From Patiria miniata (Eukaryota; Echinodermata; Asteroidea; Valvatida; Asterinidae), in the NCBI RefSeq assembly GCF_015706575.1, contig NW_024037074.1, forward strand, positions 124,001-188,000: 64,000 nucleotides of DNA. The letters are read 5' to 3'. Each line of letters starts with the position of its first letter. The stretch's first letter is position 1. The position numbers were made by a program, and so were the translations under genes. The notes under the pieces are model-generated. The model saw only the letters and a list, made by a program, of their open reading frames with translations, was not told the DNA's origin and ran no database searches. Of the stretch, positions 54,809 through 64,000 are shown piece by piece.

Positions 54809-55555
54809 CTGGGGAGGGATACAGTAGAGGATTGGTTTGGCAATTTTGACAAAAGCTGACAGCTATATGCACTTTGACAAAACATGAACAGTGGATCTTT
54901 TTATATGGTTCTCTTGCTGTAACAGGCACAAGTAAGCTATTGACCTGAGTTAGGACTCTTGTTCAGGCAGGCCGGATGCAAAGTTTTTCCTGAGACACAG
55001 CCGGCGCTTGGGCATGGCCTGTGACAACTGAGTCTATCAAACACTGGTATCTGCTATAAAGAATAACCAGCCCAGGTATCTGTCAATTTCATAAAACTTC
55101 AACAAATGCCACTATCTTGTCCTGCTGTCCACTGCCTTCAACTTATCTTAATTAACCCCTCTGCCACATGCAGCACAGTGCATCAGGTGGAAAAGTCTGG
55201 TGCACTTTGCTGCATTTCAGCTATCAACACCAGTGCATTAACAGCCAAGTTCTGAAACAATGAGAGCTAATCCCATTGAACAATGCCTCAGTTGTATCCT
55301 GCTGCGTTCGAGGACCACAGACTCAGAGGCAATTTGGCCTTCAGACTTTTGACCTGATGGATCTTGCTGCACTCGGCAGCTTGTCACTTAGACAAGTGTT
55401 GCATTCAACTCACATGGACCTTAAAAGTCATCTTGTAGCATGACCTGTGAAGAGAAAGTGAAAAACATTGTCCTTTGGCTTAACCTAAAACATATTTCTT
55501 GGGATCCAGTCACATGTATGCAAGCGCTTGGTCTTGTTCCCAAATGCAAACTCAC

Positions 55556-55756
55556 CCCCAAAGTTGATGCCTTTATCCACGTGCTTGACCCTGTAGTGCG
55601 CCTTGAGGAGAATCTCATCAGTGAGAGACTGTCCTGGGAGCAGAATGGACAGTGCAGATGCGGAGCCTTCATCAAGGAGTGGCTACACTCCCTGTCTGTG
55701 CATTGTATGGGTGTCCAGTCTGCCTCGGCGCCTTTCATCCGCACTGATGGATGCGC
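55556..55756 (-). pseudogene. Disabled Cys/His-rich exon upstream of the zinc-finger exon
   Basis: A CTATAG acceptor and a GTGAGT donor. The first half reads MKGAEADWTPIQCTDRECSH and then LHCPFCSQD. The second half, in another frame, reads SLTDEILLKAHYRVKHVDKG and INFG. Together they form a CxxC...H....H pattern. The 201-base length is one base off the length that fits the frame change and phase 1 out. So this is again a zinc-finger-type exon with one indel. Confidence 0.55.
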
Positions 55757-55889
55757 CTATAGTTGCGAAAAAAAAACATGAGAAAAACTGTCAAGTAAAC
55801 ATGTATGATGTAAAAAAAAAAAAATGTGAATGTATAAAACGGCTACGTCAATAAAATCAGTAGAAAATCTCATTTTCTACTCAAATCCA

Positions 55890-56450
55890 AATCTTCAAAG
55901 CAGTTTTCAACAAGGACAGCAAGGAGGTTCGGATGCGGTTAGGTATGGGCAGATCCACTCTCGGCAGTGCAAGTATCTGCGCTCTCCCCGCGTCAGCCTT
56001 GAGGTAAAGGTACAGCTTGCTCGGGCCCTAGTCATATCAAGGGTACTGTATGGTGCCACCACCCTGTCGTTGAAGGCAGCTGGCGTCAAACGCCTAGACA
56101 GTTTTGGCCGAACCATTTGGCGTCACCTGCTCAACATCAAGTGGCAAGATCATGTGACAAATGAAAGACTGATAGAGATGATCGTCGACCGGTGTGCTTC
56201 AGCAGTAGCACTGTGATGGAACGAAAGGCAGCATGGTTGGGCCATGTGGTCCGGCATGGCGGCATGGCGGCAGCTGTTGTGGATGGGATGTCAGTGGGAT
56301 GTCGTCACTCCGTGGGCCGGCCAAAAGATGCGCTGGGTGGACAACATCCCTGAATGGTCTGGGTGTGACACCAACGAACTGAAAGCAGCAGCACTGGAAA
56401 GAGGGGCTGTGGTGGGAGCGGTCGCAGTGTGATCCCAACTGTGTATAATT
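55890..56450 (+). pseudogene. LINE C-terminal RT fragment
   Basis: Reads LRSPRVSLEVKVQLARALVI, SRVLYGATTLSL, then KRLDSFGRTIWRHLLNIKWQ and DHVTNERL. After a stop it resumes as KAAWLGHVVRHGG and, shifted again, KMRWVDNIPEWSG. It matches the end of non-LTR retrotransposon polyproteins (R.LLYG.E.W, RLD.F..R..R.IL.I.W.D..TN, LGHV.R, GRP..RW.D). A short TGAATGAATGAATAA tail at about 56,488-56,503 fits a LINE 3' end. It is 5' truncated and sits just 5' (minus strand) of the zinc-finger exon at 55,756. Confidence 0.78.
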
Positions 56451-56904
56451 TGAAGCGGAGACCACGGGCAAATGCCTATGTCTAAAATATGAATGAATGA
56501 ATAAGTTTTCAAAGTGGTAGTTCATAAAAAACCAGGCATAAAACATTTAACAAAAAGAAACCACTCGCAGATGGGATCTCTTTTGAGGCGTTGGAAGAGG
56601 TTTTAGAAGGCTTTCGTTGGGAGCCAAAACACAGTCACTCGGAAAGAATGTTGCAACCTGACGCTACTTCAGCGGTTTTGTACAAAGTCTATGGAGAGTC
56701 AAACAAAATTCAGTATTTCCTAACAAAATTGGAAATGTTTCTCAGTCCCAGATCATGTTTTATCATTTTTGCAATGACTGACCTTCATTGAGATGATATA
56801 TGAGGGAAAAAGCAGCATCAGGTTGCAACATTCTTTCCAACACCTCTGATTCTGAACCAACACAACGAAAGTGATGTAGAATAGTAGGGAGTACTGAGTA
56901 CTAC

Positions 56905-57655
56905 CCTAGCAGTCACTCCTAGAACTATGATGCTCCGCATAGCGAAGCCTCATGGACAGAGAACTCGCAAAATTGTTGGCTACTACAACACACCAACTAA
57001 GTACAAAAACGTTCATCAAAACATAGACATTTTCTACAGAACCGCTGCACAATTTGCCCATAAACTCCATACAATACCTCATGACATACGCACGTAAGTT
57101 GCGCCTAACAAACATCGCTGGATTTCTGTCGATTTTTAGGCCATAATGATGAAAAAATATGCCTTTCCGCACTGAGCCAACCTGACTCTTGAAACGTGTA
57201 CGCAGATTTGATCGATTGATGATTTTCTGTTCGCTCGGAGCACGCCGCAAGCAAATGATACGCTCATGCGTACAAGTGCAAGTACCGCTCCCCGCAGCGT
57301 GCTCCGAGCGAACCGAAAATCAGTGATCGATCATTATCTTTGTTGCACGTCTCTAGTGTCAGGTTGGCTCAGTGCAGAATTAAGGGCATATTTTCATCAT
57401 TTTGGCCTAAAAACCGAAGAATCCACGATGTTTGTTAGGCGCAACTACATGAGTATCCTCGACTCACCATAATTGAGGCAGATAGCGCGTATTGTCCAAC
57501 GGAAATTGAATGCGAGTGCGTCAAAACATATCCTGGTCGTTTTTGGTGGGACTGACGATATGTCATAGGGATTGTGCTGCAAAAACCATTTTGTGGGGTT
57601 CTGTGTCTATGCGGCTCCGCTCACGCGGAGCATCATAGTTCTAGGAGTAACCGAA
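56905..57655. mobile_element. Foldback element with about 350-base inverted arms
   Basis: Paired landmarks: CACTCCTAGAACTATGATGC (56,914) with GCATCATAGTTCTAGGAGTA (57,629-57,649); GCGCCTAACAAACATCG (57,110) with GATGTTTGTTAGGCGC (57,427); GTCAGGTTGGCTCAGTGC (57,358) with its complement at about 57,170; TTCGCTCGGAGCACGC (57,230) with GCGTGCTCCGAGCGAA (57,298). The loop is about 50 bases, centred near 57,272. There is no transposase. The right end lies only about 15 bases from the N gap. Confidence 0.8.
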
Positions 57656-57669
57656 TACCGTAGCAGCAG

Positions 57670-58169
57670 NNNNNNNNNNNNNNNNNNNNNNNNNNNNNNN
57701 NNNNNNNNNNNNNNNNNNNNNNNNNNNNNNNNNNNNNNNNNNNNNNNNNNNNNNNNNNNNNNNNNNNNNNNNNNNNNNNNNNNNNNNNNNNNNNNNNNNN
57801 NNNNNNNNNNNNNNNNNNNNNNNNNNNNNNNNNNNNNNNNNNNNNNNNNNNNNNNNNNNNNNNNNNNNNNNNNNNNNNNNNNNNNNNNNNNNNNNNNNNN
57901 NNNNNNNNNNNNNNNNNNNNNNNNNNNNNNNNNNNNNNNNNNNNNNNNNNNNNNNNNNNNNNNNNNNNNNNNNNNNNNNNNNNNNNNNNNNNNNNNNNNN
58001 NNNNNNNNNNNNNNNNNNNNNNNNNNNNNNNNNNNNNNNNNNNNNNNNNNNNNNNNNNNNNNNNNNNNNNNNNNNNNNNNNNNNNNNNNNNNNNNNNNNN
58101 NNNNNNNNNNNNNNNNNNNNNNNNNNNNNNNNNNNNNNNNNNNNNNNNNNNNNNNNNNNNNNNNNNNNN
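57670..58169. other. Assembly gap (500 N)
   Basis: Exactly 500 N, the usual placeholder for a gap of unknown length. Left flank: the foldback element. Right flank: tRNA-like satellite units. The true length and unit number here are unknown. Confidence 0.98.
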
Positions 58170-58845
58170 TTAATTTTGAGGTCAACTTAAACTTTATAGT
58201 TAATTTCGAAACTAGTGTATGGTGTGAATGGTGGTAGTCGAGAGTGTGGACTGCTGACTCTGAATCGGAAGGTTGCAGGTTCAAATCCCACAGCGTATTT
58301 TTAAGTTACAAAATTTTATTATTTTGAAGTCAACTTAAATTTTATAGTTAAATTCGAAACTAGTGTACAGTGTGAAATGGTGGTAGTCGAGTAGTGTGGA
58401 CTGCTGACTCTGAATCGGAAGGTTGCAGGTTCAAATCCCACAGCGTATTTTTAGGTTACAAAATTTTATTAATTTTGAGGTCAACTTAAACTTTATAGTT
58501 AATTTCAAAACTAGTGTATGGTGTGAAATGGTGGTAGTCGAGAGGTGTGGACTGCTGACTCTGAATCGGAAGGTTGCAGGTTCAAATCCCACAGCGTATT
58601 TTTAAGTTACAAAATTTTATTATTTTGAAGTCAACTTAAATTTTATAGTTAATTTCGAAACTAGTGTACGGTGTGAAATGGTGGTAGTCGAGTAGTGTGG
58701 ACTGCTGACTCTGAATCGGAAGGTTGCAGGTTCAAATCCCACAGCGTATTTTTTAGGTTACGAAATTTTATTAATTTTGAGGTCAACTTAAACTTGATAG
58801 TTAATTTTGAAACTAGTGTACGGTGTGAAATGGTGGTAGTCGAGA
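58170..58845 (+). repeat. tRNA-like satellite units in the right arm (5 units)
   Basis: Mirror of the minus-oriented block at 42,690-43,645: box A TAGTCGAGAGG or TAGTCGAGTAG, loop CTCTGAA and box B GGTTCAAATCCC. Box A words lie near 58,215, 58,385, 58,535, 58,685 and 58,835. The order of unit variants (GAGAGGTG, GAGTAGTG, GAGAGTG) differs from the left arm, so the two blocks have diverged by unit gain or loss, or were assembled differently. The array runs into the gap. Confidence 0.9.
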
Positions 58846-59865
58846 GTCAAAATTTCTTGAAAAGGGCACTTGCACATCGTGCTGAAATGTAGACATGTTT
58901 TTTTTTCGGACATTAATCCAATGATTATGCACACTAACGGACAATATATGGTCCTTTTCAGGACAATACATGCGTGAAGTAAAAAAAAGGCACCCGGAAT
59001 GGCCGCAGGCACATGGAAGGGCACGACATCTTTTTCAAAAGGGCATTTGTTCAGAAAAAAAGGGCACTTTGCAAAAAAGGACACTCTTTACAACAAAATG
59101 AGGAAGGGGGTAAGCACTGGTGAAAAAGCATTTGAATGGAAAAGGGCAGTCTTGACACAAATATTGGGGGTAAAATACCCCCCCCCCCTTGCTACGCTGA
59201 TGGACACTACATGTATATATTATGCTTGTTAGTTTGTACCCACATTGGGGAGTTGTACGTTCTTAATAAGCCGAGTGTGCAATTTGTTTGCACTGTTGGG
59301 AATGAGTCCCACAGAGTTGGTAGGCTGCGGCCGTCCTCGTCTCCTCGTCACCGTCAATAAAACACAGACCAGGTTATTTGCCATAACCTGTAAGTACTAT
59401 TATTGCTTTGCAGATTCCAAAGTAACATTTCAAAGTGCAAATTGATATTGGTATAACTGTTGTAAAACATTGTAAATGTGCCTTGGCAATAACTAGTTGT
59501 TTGGGTTTTTGTGTATAAAATGTACCTTGCATTTTATGGTATGTTAAATGATATTGAGCTGCTATGGACGATGCATGTAATAATCTTGTGTAGGAGATGC
59601 ATTACTGGTGACAATTTGTACTTAATTTTAAACCAGGGTTTTTGGGTGTAACGTCTGGTGTGACAAACTCCGCAGTGAGACAGACATCCTCGGCCGACCG
59701 AAGTTAAGTCCACCATTGACCAGTCGGATTGCCAGACAGGTCACGCATGCTATTCATTGTGTAGAATAGTCACTTCAGGTTCTGGCACTCACGCCGTATA
59801 TCCAACCCTTATTCGTCTTCCATTGCTTACGGTATTTACTTACATAGTTTGGCTTAGTTTGCGTA

Positions 59866-60262
59866 ATGTCGACAGAGGCAGACCACTCCACGAATCCTGA
59901 TCCGTCGGCGTTTATGTTCGACAAATGTAAAGATTACTTTGACAAGAAGTTTAACGCTATCTCTGCACCGAAAGAGGACTCCACCTCCATTCGGGAACTC
60001 AAGAATAAACTGGACTCCAAAGAGTTAACAAAACCAGGCAACGTGGCCCGATTTGAGTTTTGTGGGAAACTTCAAATTGCCCTTGGCGACATCAAGACGG
60101 CAATTATCGTTAAAGGCGATACAGACCAAGCCAGCTGCTGGCAGAACACAAGAACAAGATTAAGATCGCCAACTCGAGCAAGGCAGGGTGGATGACCGTC
60201 TCGTATATGGACAAACAAAAAGGAACAGGCAACTTGTCTCCAGATCAACAGAAAATCATATA
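59866..60262 (+). pseudogene. DIRS-like retroelement ORF fragment, right-arm copy
   Basis: Mirror of 41,272-41,662. Differences include a Leu to Val change (GNVARF) and 7 bases absent from the left copy. It has the same one-base frameshift between KGDTDQAS and LLAEHKNKIKIANSS, so the break came before the duplication. A later stop follows NLSPDQQKII. Confidence 0.45.
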
Positions 60263-61914
60263 ACAGCGGAGAAAGAAGTTTTTAAGGACACTGAAGCCCG
60301 AAAAAGAAGAAAGCGAGACTACCAGCATGGCCCAGTCGGTTAAGATGCTGCTGATCGTCGCCTTTTTTGAGGTACATGTATTGACCCTATTATCTCTCCC
60401 CCTTGCATACTTTGTTATTTCAGCCTGCATGCCTGTGTGCAGGCCAGCCCCCATCATGTATAATAATAAAATTCTGAATATGAACAAATTGTGTCCTCCT
60501 TTTCCTTTATAACGTTCTGTAAAACCTAACTGTTTTTCATGCGTATGAGCGAAGCGAAGTAGCATGAAAATGTGTTCGTATGTTACTTACAAGCTTGATG
60601 CTTGAGTGATCATGATAAAGAATAGGTTAAATTTGAATAGAATGTCATTGAGGACGTAATTGAGTAAATTAAAGGGAAAATACAACATTTGCAAACATCG
60701 AAAAACAAAACTACCAAGTTTTTACGAAATACACAACAGGATGTTGGTAAATGACAGTCTAAAGCATCCTGTAAAATTATGGCACCTGGTGTGAAGTCAC
60801 TTTCAAGAAAATGGTAATTTTGTATACATTTCCAACGGTGGTCGGCTGACCACCGTTGGAAAAACCTAACTGTTTTTCAACTACTGCTCCAAATGTACAA
60901 TTTTTTTTTGTTTTTTTGTTTGCTATTGGTTGCATGTTCTGAATAGGTGCAGGCCAGCTAGACTGGTTCCCTAATCGTACAATTTTCCGGCATCTATAAA
61001 TTAATCCATTTAATCTTCAGTGGAGTCAGGGAACCAGAATACTCAAACATTTTTGTTTTTCTTAGTTTTTCCAGCAATTTCCAACACAAAACTTCAGACA
61101 TGTCAGTGTAACAATAATTTGATATATTATACTAACCCCTCAAGTAGTTCATTTCTGAAAACTAATGCAAATGCCAATGATGTACATGTACATGTACATT
61201 CCCTTGAGTGATCATGATAAAGAATAGGTTAAATTTGAATAGAATGTCATTGAGGACGTAATCGAGTAAATTAAGGGCGTGTGTGGCTGTAGTATGGCCA
61301 TTCTAGCCTGTGTTCACCACGTCGCTAGGTCAGTAATTTTCATAATGACCACAATACATCGTATATTTTAATTTAAAAGAAGAGGAGAAACTCGGAGTTT
61401 GTAAGTATTAAAGTTAATGTATAAGGGATCGGCCACAAGGTTTTCCAGAGTTTTTACCTCATAGAGTTTTACCTCTGGTGTTTCACTCTGGGCACTTGAC
61501 AAGTAATAGAATGAAATCATAGATCTATACAAATTCAGTATTAATTAAAATTTTAATTTACAGCAAACATAAATGAAAGCAGTGGCGGTTCTACCGGGGG
61601 GGGGGGGGGGCAACAATTTGGCAAGCCCCCCCCCAAAAAAAATTCCATACAAAAAAAAAAAGCACTAGCAAAGTGTAAGAATTTGATGTACAGGGGAACG
61701 GTCTCCCCCTAAATGAGAAGGGTGCATTTGTACACTTTTAGTTAATAGGCCTACAACATGTATAGTGTGCCTGATTGTAGGATTTTATCAGCGCTCCCCA
61801 TAGAAAATATGGCACGAGCCCCCCCCCCCCCATCTTTCGAGACAATTATTTCTTCTTTCTTAATTATGAAAACATAATTCCTAGTTTCAGGGGCAAACAT
61901 AAGTAACTCTACTG

Positions 61915-62320
61915 CCATGATTCTCCCACTTATGAAGTATGCAGACTAATAAAACGCCGGGAGATGATGACTTGCCCAAAGAATTCTACGTTCAATTTTG
62001 GGATCTTTTATGCTCAGACTAGATCTTCTGAAAGTGTATCATAGATCTTTTGACGATAACATCTCGCCAACTTTCAAACACAGAAGTATGATAACTTTGC
62101 TTGAAAAAGCTGGAGATCAGCTGAATCCTCAGAAAAAAAGACTAATTTGGTTACTCAACGTAGATTACAAGATTGTCTCTAAAGCTATTTACCTTCGTCT
62201 GGGCAAAGTTATCCCTTTTGTTTAATATTAATCCTTTCCAGACCTGCAGGATCAAAAGGCAGAAGTATTCACAATAACGCCAGACTTCTGAGAGATTTGG
62301 TTGACTATATGAGCTCCATG
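61915..62320 (+). pseudogene. L1/Tx1-like LINE RT fragment, right-arm copy
   Basis: Mirror of 39,220-39,620, with TPGDDDLPKEFYVQFWDLL, LLEKAGDQLNP and WLLNVDYKIVSKAIYLRL readable on the + strand. It carries an 8-base ATAACGCC insertion near 62,275 relative to the left arm. Confidence 0.7.
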
Positions 62321-63214
62321 CGCTACCAAAAGAGGGCGCCCTTTTACTTAGCAACGACGTCCCATGGGCGGTACATTTGGCTGGTTGACGCGCACCGTTC
62401 CTTGTCAGTGTGACACGCATACACCAGGGGATTTGTTCCATGTACACGCAGTGGCCGCGCACCCCCAACTGTACTTCCTTTGCCGGTGAGGGGGTACTTG
62501 TGAACAGAGCGGATAAGTTCAAAGGGTATTAATTCCTTGGTCATTTCATATCAATTTGTTAGCGCTCCTTTTCAAGCGCCCACACAGTCCCTGATTTTCC
62601 GCTATGGGAGTTGCCATCAAAAACTGTGCCTCGATGTCTCTTTTTGTACACCATTGAAAAACGGAACAATGCTTTCACTTCTTAAAAGAATACAAGACAG
62701 ACAATAATATGTACATCATACTGATAAGAAATATTGAATTTATATTAACAGGAAAGCCTGTACTTTTCAGGATTTATATTGTTGTTTTAGCAGAATTTAA
62801 CACGATTATGTGTAAATCATAGTTTTCAGTAAAACCTGCACCATTTCAACTCGCCGTAAATACAAACAGCGCCACCGTATGGCCTTCTTAAAAAAAGCAT
62901 TGTTAGGGAAGGTTCTGGTCTAACTAACTATGTATTCTGATTAGACCTTGTTAAGACCTGTACTTTTAGGATTGAAGAAGATGATCGCCAATCATAACCC
63001 CGCTCACATAAGCCATGGGCATTGCATTTTGTGTGTGCGTGCGTGCTATTCGATAATCAGGTCCAAAGATATAGCGCACAAAGTACATTCACTTCCACAC
63101 ACATGCGTGCGCGCATTTGTCTTACATTTTGTTAAAATTGAGCAATGCGCAAAATCGAGTTGAATCAAATAAGATAAATAGGAGTGCGGTTTCGGCCATA
63201 AACAAATTGATATG

Positions 63215-63395
63215 CCTTATCAATAAAAAACTTTTGAAGAGTTAATTAGAATTTTCATTTTAAAGCTTTGGAACCTGTTTCGGCCCTGTTTTTATTCATT
63301 ATATTAAGGGTTTTAATTAATGGTTTTATGTCCGACCCCTTTCAATTTTCAAAGGTGCTAAGCAGGGGTGTACATTATCCCCACTTTTGTTGAGA
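63215..63395 (+). pseudogene. L1/Tx1-like LINE RT palm fragment, right-arm copy
   Basis: Mirror of 38,140-38,319, containing the same GAKQGCTLSPLLL block, separated from the fingers fragment by the same TIR-bounded insertion. Confidence 0.62.
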
Positions 63396-64000
63396 ATTGA
63401 GATTTGAAGTTGTTGCTGATATTTTTAAACTGATAGTTACAGTAATGTCTTTTTATACTAGTGGGAAAAGCAAATGAAAAGTACCAAGCCTATTGCGTTC
63501 TACTTTAAGTTGCGCATAATCAGAAACTAAAACCAGTGATTTATTTCATTTCACAATTCTTCTTTTTGAATTGTTGAATTAAGAGTTCATAACTTAGAAA
63601 TATACCGCGTTTATTTTGCGATATACCTTTATTGTTTTCCACCTTCCTAGTGATTCGGGCACTGCATAAGTTGACGTACATACATATGTATAAAGTTTGA
63701 CAACAGATCTTTTTATGACTTAATAATAATTGTAAATACTGCAAGTGGAAGAATTAGACTTGCAAATTATATTGCACATAATAACGTGTACATAGAACTG
63801 AACTTGTCCAATATTTGGTTTTTGTATTCTGATCGTCTTGATCTTTTCAAGCTCCACTGATGTGCTACTCTCTGGCATTCATGCAGAGTCAAAACAGATC
63901 AACCTAAAATCATCATATCATGCCTAGCTGTATTGACAGGCAATTATGACAAGCTCACTACACCCCATCTGCAAGTTATCCAGTTATTCAGGGTATCTAC

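Larger units (their letters stand above)
58170..64000 (-). repeat. Right arm of the large inverted repeat
   Basis: Reverse complement of 37,536-43,645, continuing to the window end. Mirrored contents: DIRS-like frame (59,866-60,262), hairpin, 75-base direct repeats (about 60,601-60,675 and 61,200-61,276), G/C-tract element (61,575-61,845), LINE RT (61,915-62,320 and 63,215-63,395) and the 14-base TIR segment (62,547-63,214). Differences are scattered substitutions and small indels, so it is not an exact copy. Confidence 0.95.

Noticed and set aside
57572..58284. Open frames of 221-225 residues on both strands across 57.6-58.3 kb
   Set aside because: They consist mainly of X from the 500-N gap.

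Overview
The window is eukaryotic and almost certainly from a marine invertebrate. The DNA is AT-rich, genes are split by GT-AG introns, and most of the length is transposon debris, satellites and short inverted repeats. Frequent ACATGTAC-type words, the mix of Penelope-like, gypsy-like, L1/Tx1-like, DIRS-like and hAT-like remnants, and a metazoan PhnD-like gene suggest a deuterostome such as an echinoderm or amphioxus. That placement is inference. There is one 500-base run of N at 57,670-58,169.

Left third (1-11.4 kb): a lone exon resembling the N-terminal part of TRMT2A (+), two TTAA-bounded MITEs, a single-exon class A GPCR (-), a hAT-like element with GAGTC-rich ends, and the three last recognisable exons (+) of a gene for a PhnD-type (phosphonate/phosphate-binding) periplasmic-binding-like protein. 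The introns of that gene hold a second hAT-like element and two elements with a tRNA-like sequence in the middle of an inverted repeat.

Middle (11.4-37.5 kb): no convincing intact gene. It holds nested short elements, two opposed Penelope-like fragments around a trinucleotide microsatellite, minisatellites, TTAGGG-like repeats, a duplicated gypsy RNase H fragment, a LINE fragment, two more tRNA-like inverted-repeat elements, a 101-base perfect palindrome and a cruciform-forming minisatellite.

Right part (37.5-64 kb): two arms of more than 5.8 kb (37,536-43.6 kb and 58.17-64.0 kb) are near-identical reverse complements. Between them lie about 44 tandem 151-base units on the + strand, each with box A and box B motifs like those of tRNA genes. 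About 7 related units lie in the opposite orientation in the left arm, and 5 in the mirrored right arm. The spacer also has a duplicated PhnD exon, a minus-strand gene with three intact downstream exons and two damaged zinc-finger exons, a LINE fragment and a roughly 750-base foldback element that abuts the gap.

The genes do not form an operon or one obvious pathway. The most unusual objects are the tRNA-like satellite with varied anticodon-position triplets, the tRNA-like foldback family, the large inverted duplication and the PhnD gene with its duplicated exon. All homology statements come from reading motifs by eye; no database search was possible.
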